From: an uncultured Bacteroidales bacterium
GTDB lineage: Bacteria; Bacteroidota; Bacteroidia; Bacteroidales; UBA4417
Length of the DNA stretch: 12,851 nt
Reading direction: 5' to 3'
Assembly (NCBI GenBank): GCA_937965665.1
Contig: CALCJE010000303.1
Location: 1 to 12,851, forward strand
Shown here: in pieces, positions 1 to 6,155 of the stretch
Layout: each line of letters starts with the position of its first letter
How positions within the stretch are numbered: position 1 is the first letter of the stretch
Translations under genes and position numbers: made by a program
The notes under the pieces: generated by a model
Database searches by the model: none
What the model saw: the letters and a program-made list of their open reading frames with translations, nothing else
Told to the model about the DNA's origin: nothing

Positions 1-645
1 GCTTCTGACTTTTCCTGGCTTCAGCCCGGTGAACTAAACTGTTGCCAGTTTGGCTGTCCTGCCGTGTGCCGCGCTTCGGCGATCTGGAGGCTTTCACATA
101 CATTGGTTTTGCAACCTCTGCCTGCTATTTCCTGACCTGATGAGTATCATTGGGAACTTACAGCAACAAGGATGGTTAACATTTTTACTCCGCCGGCTTT
201 GCAGCCTGCTTTTCAATTGTTAGGATATGAAAGTTTTATTGTTGCCAACTCCACTTTTTCAATCCTCCTTCTTCATGCATCCTGCGATGCTACTGTTCTT
301 CTTTTCCTTGCGGTTAATCAGTTCAGCTTGTTGCCCGCCCTTTGACTCCTTCAGGCTAACTGGCTTGCTGATAGGCTCCGGTAAATTTTCCTTTCGGGAA
401 ATCAACTTTTGCTTTTCAGGGGTTGGAACTTCCCTCCTTCTCAGAAGTTCGGTGTCCGCTCCAGGGCCATTTACCATGATCTCGTCCGGTGAATTAAAAT
501 TACTCCAAATAGCCTCCTTTGTCAAGCATTTTTAATGAGAATCGCTACACAATTGCCTCACATAAGTTATGAACAATTGTTAATAGCAAAATAAATTTTT
601 AAATAATTGAATTGTAGTCAGATAGAATATATGATGATATAAAAA
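1..645. other. Region without a convincing gene, AT-rich at its right end
   Basis: No recognisable protein or RNA gene was found here. Plus frame 1 is open from the window edge to a TGA at 133-135 (44 codons, Cys-rich, unlike any family I know). A second stretch of the same frame from an ATG at 172 gives about 57 codons of no recognisable family. Bases 1-530 have a base composition similar to the neighbouring genes, while about 530-645 is clearly AT-rich and looks like true intergenic DNA, with a 10-bp palindrome AACAATTGTT at 572-581. The left part could be a decayed gene or a non-coding repeat; the sequence alone does not decide. Confidence 0.5.
259..525 (-). CDS. Doubtful small hypothetical protein (88 codons, TTG start)
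   Basis: This is an open minus-strand frame of 88 codons starting with TTG at 523-525 and ending in TGA at 259-261. The product would be very hydrophilic, rich in Lys, Glu, Arg and Pro, with no signal peptide, membrane segment or recognisable motif. An internal ATG at codon 17 is the only other plausible start. No -7 promoter element or A-rich leader is obvious upstream, and an overlapping plus-strand frame of 102 codons is equally open, so the openness may be chance. It could be the remnant of a longer gene, since short open stretches also occur in other frames nearby. I do not recognise it and rate it as more likely non-coding than real. Confidence 0.2.
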   Translation of the reverse strand: MTKEAIWSNFNSPDEIMVNGPGADTELLRRREVPTPEKQKLISRKENLPEPISKPVSLKESKGGQQAELINRKEKKNSSIAGCMKKED

Positions 646-1107
646 TTACACTAACTCAAGAAATAAGGTGCCTTTTTTTATACTATTTACACGACAACGT
701 ACCCAGTTTTTAGCTTTTAAATCTTCTTCCATACGGCTTTCGAGCAAAATTTCAAGGTGGTTACCACCTATTTCCTTCACAACTACCATGGATCCAATAA
801 CTGAATTTGAGATTTTTACGATTTCAAAATCATAAATTTTGCCTTCGGAGTAGTAAGGATGCCTGGGTTCTAAATATATCCTTCCGGTGCAATTAATCTT
901 GTCTATTTTGCACGAAATTTCATCTCCTGGATTAATTCCATAGCCCTGAAAATTTTCAGCCGGCAAAAAATGCTTCAGTCCGTTTACATCCTCGAGTACA
1001 TAATAACTTGCATCATCCTGAAGCTTAACAATTTTATGAACCCTGAACGGGTACCAGCATCCTTCAGCGAGCGCGATATTACCAGAAGTATAACCGGGAT
1101 ATTTCAT
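646..1107 (-). CDS. Small protein with two OB/S1-like repeats, function unknown
   Basis: This 153-residue protein appears to be two similar halves. Residues about 19-85 contain a beta-rich unit ending in DEISCKIDKINCTGRIYLEP. Residues about 90-153 repeat the pattern and end in VRCRVNSIKKGTLFLE. The alternation of short strands and the closing [IV]-x-C-[KR]-[IV]-x-x-I-x-x-G-x-[IL]-[FY]-L-E pattern resemble S1/OB-fold units, so nucleic-acid binding is a reasonable inference but not shown. There is no signal peptide or membrane segment, so it should be cytoplasmic. I recall similar GRIYLEPRHPYY-type segments in uncharacterised Bacteroidota proteins. It lies 82 bases downstream of the RSH gene on the same strand, but a good -7 element just upstream suggests its own transcript. 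GC is about 40 percent by hand count, a little below the RSH gene. The ATG at 1107 is the only good start. Confidence 0.75.
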   Translation of the reverse strand: MKYPGYTSGNIALAEGCWYPFRVHKIVKLQDDASYYVLEDVNGLKHFLPAENFQGYGINPGDEISCKIDKINCTGRIYLEPRHPYYSEGKIYDFEIVKISNSVIGSMVVVKEIGGNHLEILLESRMEEDLKAKNWVRCRVNSIKKGTLFLELV

Positions 1108-1128
1108 TCTAAAGTAAATTCAGGAATT

Positions 1129-1136
1129 CAAAGATA
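1129..1136 (-). promoter_or_regulatory. Bacteroidota -7 element TATCTTTG for the OB/S1-like gene
   Basis: Read on the minus strand, this is TATCTTTG, an exact match to the Bacteroidota -7 consensus TAnnTTTG. Transcription would begin near 1122, leaving a leader of about 15 bases before the ATG at 1107. I see no clear -33 TTTG at the expected spacing. The position and exact match make it a good candidate. Confidence 0.5.
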
Positions 1137-1189
1137 AACTTTCGGGTGATCAATAGATTATTTATAAACTTAATTAAATCAATTATTTA

Positions 1190-3385
1190 TCAACTTTCGC
1201 GGCTCACCTTGCGTATCCCTTTCAGTCGCACGAGTTTACCAATGATAAGGCTAAGGTGTGCTTTCCCATTGACATTCACCATGATGGAGCCGTCGAATTT
1301 GCCATTGTGCGAATTTAGATTTATCGAGCGGATATCGGCTTTTAAATCAACTGAAACTATATTGGTAATATCCGTCAGCATCCCGGGTTGGTCGTTTCCG
1401 CTTAAGCGTATGGTGGCAACATAAGATGTGAGTTCCGACTGCTCGGCCCATCGGGCCTGTACTACCCGGTAATGATAGCGCTCGAGCATTTCGGATGCAT
1501 TGGTACAATTGGAACGGTGTATTTTTATACCCTCAGAAACAGTAACGAAACCAAATATATCATCTCCATACACTGGTTGGCAACAGCGTGCAAACTTAAC
1601 ATCGGTGAGCGGAGTATTTTCATTGATAATGACCAGCGGTTTCTGTTTGCCGGCTTTATCCTGCGAAATATTAATTTTGGTAAAAGGTTTTAACGGAGGT
1701 CTGGGCTCTTCCGTTTTCACAGCAGGCTGTAAGGCTTCTTTAACTTTCTGCACATCGTATTTGCCTTCTGCCAGGCCATGAAACAGGTCAAGCGCACTTG
1801 CTGCCTTAAAATAAGCTACCAGTTTATTGCCGATATCGTCGTTATAATCAACCTTTAACTGGCTGAGCTTCCTCATCAGAAGGTCTTTGCCTGCTTCCGA
1901 CTGCGAGAACTCGGCATCTTTCAGAATTCGTTTTATTTTCGAAATTGCTTTTGTTGAAGTTACCCAGTTCAGCCAGTCGATATTGGGTTTCTGGTTTTTG
2001 GAAGTAATAACTTCAACCTGGTCGCCGGTTTTGAGTACATATTTTAAAGGGACAAAAAGCTTGTTTACCTTAGCTCCAGAGCAATGCTGCCCAACTTCGG
2101 TATGCACCTCGAAAGCAAAATCGAGAACTGTGGCGCCGGAACGCAGTTTTTTCAGGTGCCCTTCAGGTGTAAAAACAAAAATGTGATCTGATAACATTTT
2201 GATCCCGGCAGTTTGGGCAATCTCATCGTCACCGGGTGTATACTTCTCAAGGATAGATCTGATGTTCTGCAACCATTCGTCGGCAGAGGATTTGGTTCCT
2301 TTTTGCTCTTTATACCTCCAGTGTGCAGCCATACCTTTTTCGGCATAGTGATCCATGCGCTGACTCCGGATCTGTACTTCAACCCAGTTATTACCAGGCG
2401 CTTCAACTGTAACATGTAAGGATTCGTAGCCATTAGGCCGGGGCGCAGAAATCCAGTCGCGCAGCCTCGAAGTATTTGGCGGATAGATGTCTGTAACATG
2501 CGAATAGGCTTTCCAGCATTCTGCTTTTTCATTTTCAGGGCTGGCTTTTAAAATGATGCGAATAGCAAAGAAATCGTACACTTCATCAAATTCGATTTCC
2601 TGCTTTTTCATTTTCGAATATATGGAAGGAATAGCCTTGGTGCGAGCTTTTATTTCGAATTGCATTCCAGCAGCCTGCAGGCTTTTGCGGATAGGAATTA
2701 TAAACTCCTCGAAATATTTTTTCTGCTCTTTGGCCGTGTCTTCTATTTTCTTTTTTATGCTGTTGTATACCTCAGGCATGGTATGCTGCATGGCCAGGTC
2801 GTCGAGCTCGGCTTTTACTTTGTACAATCCAAGCCGGTGAGCAAGCGGTGAATACAGGTTTTGTGTTTCGGTTGAAACCTGTTTCTGATCAACTGTGGAA
2901 AGCAGGCCGATATTACGCATCAGGTTAATACGATCAGCCAGTTTAATAAGCAGTACACGTATATCGCCCGAAATACTGAGCAAAAGCTGGATAAAGTTTT
3001 CCGGCATAATGGTGATCTTATCCATTCTGATGCCTGTAATCAGCTGAAGATCCCGGATGATATTAAAAGTGTCGGTTCCAAATCGCTTTTTTAATGCCTC
3101 CGATTGCTGCGGTGTGGTAACGGGCATTTGTTGCAGCAATGCCGATATGATACTGTTTGTATCCAGCCCCATATCGTCAGCGGTAATCCGGGCAACAGCA
3201 ACTGCATGTGCAAGCTGGAACTCACCCTGGTTATTGGTAGCATTTCCGAAATGGCGCAGCACTTCGATAAAAGCCTGTTTAATAAGCATCCTGTTGTTTC
3301 GTTCGGTAATATAACTGCAGGAGCGTAACAGATCTTTATATAGAATTCTGTATTTCTGATTATCGGTGAGCTCGTTGTGCTTCAT
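1190..3385 (-). CDS. Long RelA/SpoT homologue: (p)ppGpp synthetase with a degenerate hydrolase domain
   Basis: This 731-residue protein has the full long-RSH layout. Residues 40-200 are an HD-type hydrolase fold; about 245-355 the synthetase; about 400-462 the TGS domain (HTEVGQHCSGAKVN at 427-440); about 595-630 the zinc-finger domain with C601, C602, H623 and C627; and about 654-730 the ACT domain. The synthetase looks intact: RTK at 248-250, DFFAIRI at 271-277, RLRD at 307-310 (the RxKD-type loop of bifunctional enzymes), NGYESLH at 318-324 and EVQIR at 336-340. The hydrolase site is not: H60 and D151 remain, but the HDxxED motif reads QQMPVT (85-90), the catalytic Arg aligns with N51 and the catalytic Asn with L155. 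It should therefore make (p)ppGpp, presumably on ribosomes through TGS/ACT contacts, but not degrade it. A separate hydrolase is expected elsewhere in the genome. It is insulated from the upstream M48 gene by a terminator; I saw no clear promoter in the 40 bases between. Confidence 0.95.
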   Translation of the reverse strand: MKHNELTDNQKYRILYKDLLRSCSYITERNNRMLIKQAFIEVLRHFGNATNNQGEFQLAHAVAVARITADDMGLDTNSIISALLQQMPVTTPQQSEALKKRFGTDTFNIIRDLQLITGIRMDKITIMPENFIQLLLSISGDIRVLLIKLADRINLMRNIGLLSTVDQKQVSTETQNLYSPLAHRLGLYKVKAELDDLAMQHTMPEVYNSIKKKIEDTAKEQKKYFEEFIIPIRKSLQAAGMQFEIKARTKAIPSIYSKMKKQEIEFDEVYDFFAIRIILKASPENEKAECWKAYSHVTDIYPPNTSRLRDWISAPRPNGYESLHVTVEAPGNNWVEVQIRSQRMDHYAEKGMAAHWRYKEQKGTKSSADEWLQNIRSILEKYTPGDDEIAQTAGIKMLSDHIFVFTPEGHLKKLRSGATVLDFAFEVHTEVGQHCSGAKVNKLFVPLKYVLKTGDQVEVITSKNQKPNIDWLNWVTSTKAISKIKRILKDAEFSQSEAGKDLLMRKLSQLKVDYNDDIGNKLVAYFKAASALDLFHGLAEGKYDVQKVKEALQPAVKTEEPRPPLKPFTKINISQDKAGKQKPLVIINENTPLTDVKFARCCQPVYGDDIFGFVTVSEGIKIHRSNCTNASEMLERYHYRVVQARWAEQSELTSYVATIRLSGNDQPGMLTDITNIVSVDLKADIRSINLNSHNGKFDGSIMVNVNGKAHLSLIIGKLVRLKGIRKVSRES

Positions 3386-3423
3386 TTATATATTCATTCG
3401 GTGGTTTCACTTTAAAAACACTT

Positions 3424-3456
3424 AAAAAAAAGGCCCGGTATAAGTTCCGGGCCTTT
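3424..3456 (-). terminator. Strong rho-independent terminator between the M48 and RSH genes
   Basis: A perfect 10-bp stem (AAAGGCCCGG at 3429-3438 with CCGGGCCTTT at 3447-3456) encloses an 8-base loop. On the minus strand it runs into a T-tract (complement of the A-run 3424-3431). It ends transcription from the ClpS-M48 unit about 190 bases after the M48 stop and about 40 bases before the RSH start. The plus-strand side is also T-rich but less regular. Confidence 0.85.
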
Positions 3457-3643
3457 AGGTTTATTTTTGTCAGTAAGTTAGTAACAACCAGCCCTTATGC
3501 CCGGGAAATGTCTTAAAACAATTCACCTGCTTCATCGATTTACGAATTCGGATTTGCTGATTCCGGTTCATGATCTGGTGTTTTAAGCGTAAAACAATTT
3601 GGTTACTAACAAATGTGATATGGTCAGTTAAATGTACTGATTA
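3457..3643. repeat. Intergenic stretch with small repeats downstream of the M48 gene
   Basis: This 3' region of the M48 transcript holds only small structure. There is a 6-bp inverted repeat with a 4-base loop (GTTTTA 3580-3585, TAAAAC 3590-3595). A 10-bp direct repeat TAAAACAATT occurs at 3514-3523 and 3590-3599. A 9-bp inverted pair is formed by GTTAGTAAC at 3477-3485 and GTTACTAAC at 3602-3610. None is long enough to call a mobile-element end or regulatory RNA. Confidence 0.3.
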
Positions 3644-4558
3644 TTACTTTTTTACCGGTGTTGTAGTTTTAGCAGGTGTTTTTGTCTTGGCTGGTGTAGT
3701 AGTTGTTTTTGGCTGTGTGGTATTTCCGGTACTGCTTTTTGTACCTGTTTCAGGTGTGTAAGCAATAAAATATTTCTGTGCCTCAGGAAGAAAAGCCTGA
3801 ATCTGGGCTATACGCCTGTCGTCGCTTGGATGGGTACTCATAATTTCAGGGGGCTTATTTCCGCCAACCTTTGCCATTTCCTGCCAGAATGATACAGCAC
3901 GTTCAGGATTATAGCCCGCCATTGCCATGAAAACCAGTCCAAGTTTGTCGGCCTCGAGCTCATGCTGACGTGAGTATGCCAGGATTCCCAGCTGTGATCC
4001 AACACCAAAGGACGACATGAAAATATCCTGGGTAGCCTGAGGCTTGGTTTGCATAAATACCTGCAGCCCTATACCAGCCGCCTGAACTGCCAGTTCCTGG
4101 CTCATACGCTCATTGCCATGATCAGCAATAGCGTGCGCAATCTCATGCCCCATAACTACTGCCAGACCAGCATCGTCTTTGGTAAGCGGTAAAATTCCGG
4201 TATATACTACCACTTTTCCACCGGGCATACACCATGCATTTACTTCCGGGCTGTCAACCACATTGAACTCCCATTTATAGCCAGCAATTTTCTGTGATAA
4301 GTTGTTGTCTTTCATGTATTTTTCAACAGCCTTGCTGATGCGGAGCCCAACTGCCGTAACTTCGGCCGACTGCCTTGTTGGCGGACTTACGGCTGGATTT
4401 TCCTTTAAAAATGCTGCGTAATTGGTTTGACCCATTTCAGCCATCATACTATCGGGTAGTAATTTAAGCTGTTTACGACCTGTAATCGGAACTTTGGTGC
4501 ACGAGATTATTGCAAGGCCAAGAAGGCATGCAACCACATTTCGGGTAATCTTATTCAT
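3644..4558 (-). CDS. M48-family zinc metalloprotease lipoprotein
   Basis: This 304-residue protein is a zinc endopeptidase of the M48 family (the Oma1/BepA/LoiP-like branch), a group that usually degrades damaged envelope proteins. The N-terminus is a lipoprotein signal: a basic start, a hydrophobic stretch and IIS-C with the lipidated Cys at 20. There is no acidic pair after the Cys, so I infer periplasmic rather than surface location. The zinc site HEIAH is at 138-142, and HELEAD at 199-204 supplies the third ligand (E200). The conserved STHPSDDRR follows at 241-249. Residues 270-304 form a low-complexity Thr/Lys/Pro tail with imperfect TPAKT units, not part of the protease fold. The gene starts 17 bases after the clpS stop and is probably transcribed with it, and it ends before the terminator at 3424-3456. 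The exact substrate is unknown. Confidence 0.93.
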   Translation of the reverse strand: MNKITRNVVACLLGLAIISCTKVPITGRKQLKLLPDSMMAEMGQTNYAAFLKENPAVSPPTRQSAEVTAVGLRISKAVEKYMKDNNLSQKIAGYKWEFNVVDSPEVNAWCMPGGKVVVYTGILPLTKDDAGLAVVMGHEIAHAIADHGNERMSQELAVQAAGIGLQVFMQTKPQATQDIFMSSFGVGSQLGILAYSRQHELEADKLGLVFMAMAGYNPERAVSFWQEMAKVGGNKPPEIMSTHPSDDRRIAQIQAFLPEAQKYFIAYTPETGTKSSTGNTTQPKTTTTPAKTKTPAKTTTPVKK

Positions 4559-4575
4559 TTCTTTACTAATTTAAA

Positions 4576-4848
4576 TCAGGATAAAACAGTGGATATTCCC
4601 CTGTTGTTAAGTTCATTATTTATAGGTATCAGTTCGGAAAGTGTTCCAAATTTTATGCCACACTTTCCTTTAAAATGAGCAATAAGTGCACATTGTTCGG
4701 CCTGAACCGGGTCATGGTCACAGACTTCGACCAAACTTTCAATAACGAAATCAAAAGAATTAACATCGTCATTGAACAGGATAAGTTCCTTCCTGCTGGT
4801 CAATAATTCAGAGGTTGAATCCGATGATTTTAGTTGCTGCTTTTTCAT
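4576..4848 (-). CDS. clpS: ClpS, adaptor of the ClpAP/ClpCP protease (N-degron pathway)
   Basis: The product is 90 residues from the ATG at 4848. An in-frame ATG at 4884 would add 12 hydrophobic residues, but it lies upstream of the -7 element at 4866-4873, so the shorter start is preferred. ClpS binds proteins with bulky hydrophobic N-terminal residues and delivers them to a Clp ATPase. The family core is clear: LILFNDDVNSFDFV (numbered from this start, NDD at 26-28), then AEQCALIAHFKGKC with H58. The two acidic residues and the His correspond to those that hold the substrate amino group in E. coli ClpS. The gatekeeper position that is Met40 in E. coli reads Phe32 here. The N-terminal 20 residues are polar and probably flexible, as in the family. 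It is the first gene of an apparent two-gene unit with the M48 lipoprotein. No clp ATPase gene is nearby. Confidence 0.95.
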   Translation of the reverse strand: MKKQQLKSSDSTSELLTSRKELILFNDDVNSFDFVIESLVEVCDHDPVQAEQCALIAHFKGKCGIKFGTLSELIPINNELNNRGISTVLS

Positions 4849-4865
4849 GGTAATAATTAATATTG

Positions 4866-4873
4866 CAAAGATA
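4866..4873 (-). promoter_or_regulatory. -7 element TATCTTTG for clpS and the M48 gene
   Basis: On the minus strand this reads TATCTTTG, an exact TAnnTTTG match and the same octamer as at 1129-1136. Transcription would start near 4860, about a dozen bases before the clpS ATG at 4848, which excludes the longer ATG at 4884. No good -33 element is visible at the usual distance. Confidence 0.55.
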
Positions 4874-4914
4874 ACATTTACCAATGAAACATTAATCTTC
4901 CGGCAAAGAAATCT

Positions 4915-4922
4915 TACTTTTG
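4915..4922 (+). promoter_or_regulatory. -7 element TACTTTTG for the Nudix gene
   Basis: This is an exact TAnnTTTG match in the 128-base divergent gap between clpS and the Nudix gene. Start of transcription would be near 4928, giving a leader of about 49 bases. Together with the minus-strand element at 4866-4873 it forms a divergent pair with about 41 bases between the two -7 boxes. No -33 TTTG is evident. Confidence 0.45.
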
Positions 4923-4976
4923 CAAAACAAACAGGCGGCTATTTAGGTTTAACCTGGGGTTTAATTATTTTATCGA

Positions 4977-5648
4977 ATGAAATATTCTTTTACTTCTGCT
5001 GAACAGACCCAGCGTTTTTTAAAACATTTGAAACAGGAGTTAGCTGCAACACTTCCAGGCGTTGAAGCTCACTTGAGGCTGGCACCTGAAATCAGGATTC
5101 AGGGTTTAAAAACAGGTGACATTGCACCCAATGCAATGCAAAGTGCAGTACTCATACTTTTGTACCCGGTTGATGGTAGCTTAAAAACCGTGGTCATTTT
5201 AAGAAATGAATATGATGGCATGCATTCAGGCCAGATTAGCCTGCCCGGTGGAAAAGCCGAAGATACCGACATTGATTTTGAATATACCGCTCTTCGAGAA
5301 GCACATGAAGAAATAGGCATAGATACCTCAAAAATTGAGATTATTGGCCAACTGAGCCGGTTTTATGTGCGACCCAGTAATTTTATAGTATATCCTTTTG
5401 TTGGTTTCTGCTGGCAGCGGCCGCTTTTTTCGCCCGATCCGGTTGAAGTTCAACGCATTATCGAAATTGATATTTTTGATGAAATCAGGTATGATAAAAT
5501 AATCAGCAGAACGCTTACCTTTAAAAACCATGCCTCTGTAACCGCTCCGGGCTTTGTAGTTGGAGGCGAATTTATGTGGGGAGCTACTGCAATGATGATC
5601 AGCGAACTGATACAGGTATTGAACCAGGCTGCAGAAATATCTGCTTAA
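4977..5648 (+). CDS. Nudix hydrolase, probable coenzyme A pyrophosphatase (NudL/PCD1-like)
   Basis: This 223-residue cytoplasmic protein carries a Nudix domain at about 54-200. The Nudix box begins LPGGKAEDTD (89-98) and ends REAHEEIG (107-114), supplying the metal-binding glutamates. The spacing between the Gly and the REx2EE segment is one residue longer than the general Nudix rule. The preceding SGQISLPGG matches the CoA-hydrolase subgroup, in which this extra residue is normal as far as I recall (E. coli NudL shows it). Such enzymes cleave CoA and its derivatives to a phosphopantetheine product and adenosine 3',5'-bisphosphate. The 50-residue N-terminal part is mostly helical by appearance and contains RIQGLKTGDIAPNA, which resembles a segment common in this group. 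Substrate is inferred, not shown. The gene is divergent from clpS, and its TAA overlaps the stop codon of the convergent OsmC gene. Confidence 0.88.
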   Translation: MKYSFTSAEQTQRFLKHLKQELAATLPGVEAHLRLAPEIRIQGLKTGDIAPNAMQSAVLILLYPVDGSLKTVVILRNEYDGMHSGQISLPGGKAEDTDIDFEYTALREAHEEIGIDTSKIEIIGQLSRFYVRPSNFIVYPFVGFCWQRPLFSPDPVEVQRIIEIDIFDEIRYDKIISRTLTFKNHASVTAPGFVVGGEFMWGATAMMISELIQVLNQAAEISA

Positions 5649-6061
5649 TCCACTATCCTGATTTCAACCTGCATCTCGGCTGTTTTTGATAACATGGCCG
5701 ATACAGCACAATACTTTTCCTTTGAAAGCGAAACAGCTTTTTCTAGCTTATCCATCGGCAGATCAGCACCCTTAAAATTGTAAACAAGCTTTATCTGGTT
5801 ATATACCTTCGGATGCTCGTCAGCAAGTTCAGCAGTAATTTCCATCCAGAATTTTTCAGGTACCACTTTCATCTTTTCTAGGATCGAGACCACATCCATT
5901 CCGGTGCATCCGCCCAAACCAGCCAGAAGCAGAATTTTTGGTCTTGGGCCTGAATCATTTCCGCCTACCGATGAATCGGCATCCATGATGATCTGGTGTC
6001 CATTTACAGAGGCTTCAAAAGCCATATTGCTTTGCCAGGTTACAATTGCTTGCTGCGACAT
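5645..6061 (-). CDS. OsmC/Ohr-family protein (thiol peroxidase-like)
   Basis: This 138-residue protein has the OsmC fold signatures: GPRPKILLLAGLGGCTGMDV with Cys52, and KYCAVSAML with Cys118. In characterised members the two cysteines reduce organic hydroperoxides. The sequence is closer to the short YhfA-like OsmC proteins than to Ohr, so peroxide reduction is inferred from the family and the retained cysteine pair. There is no signal peptide, so it should be cytoplasmic. The ATG at 6061 starts directly with the first beta strand region (QAIVTWQSNMAFEA), as in relatives. It ends tail to tail with the Nudix gene, the two TAA stops sharing the TTAA at 5645-5648. Upstream, 94 bases separate it from the amidohydrolase gene on the same strand. 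I saw no TAnnTTTG there, so co-transcription with the upstream gene remains possible. Confidence 0.92.
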   Translation of the reverse strand: MSQQAIVTWQSNMAFEASVNGHQIIMDADSSVGGNDSGPRPKILLLAGLGGCTGMDVVSILEKMKVVPEKFWMEITAELADEHPKVYNQIKLVYNFKGADLPMDKLEKAVSLSKEKYCAVSAMLSKTAEMQVEIRIVD

Positions 6062-6122
6062 ATTTTTGATTTTAAGTTGACGTTGTTAATTTGAACTCAC
6101 GCGAAAGGTTAAATAATACAAT

Positions 6123-6150
6123 AGTAATGCCAGGTTTGAACGGTATTACT
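6123..6150 (-). terminator. Hairpin just after the amidohydrolase stop, possible weak terminator
   Basis: AGTAATGCC (6123-6131) and GGTATTACT (6142-6150) form a 9-position stem with one imperfect pair and a 10-base loop, starting 6 bases after the amidohydrolase stop. On the minus strand it is followed by a T-rich but interrupted stretch, so it may attenuate transcription or protect the 3' end rather than terminate fully. Confidence 0.3.
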
Positions 6151-6155
6151 GATCT

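Noticed and set aside
68..80. Short hairpin GCCG-CGCTT-CGGC
   Set aside because: A 4-bp stem without a T-run is too small to support a terminator or structured RNA.
227..535. 102-codon plus-strand open frame, Ser/Phe-rich
   Set aside because: It is complementary to the doubtful 88-codon frame, has unlikely composition and no leader or promoter; at most one of the two could be real.
2152..2532. 126-codon minus-strand open frame inside the RSH gene
   Set aside because: It lies entirely within the RSH coding region in another frame and shows no family motif, while the RSH frame is unmistakable.
3477..3610. 9-bp inverted pair GTTAGTAAC / GTTACTAAC flanking about 115 bases
   Set aside because: The arms are short and near-palindromic themselves; no transposase, target duplication or conserved ends support a mobile element.
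4849..4884. Longer clpS start giving a hydrophobic N-terminal extension
   Set aside because: The -7 box at 4866-4873 lies inside this extension, and the added residues do not fit ClpS.
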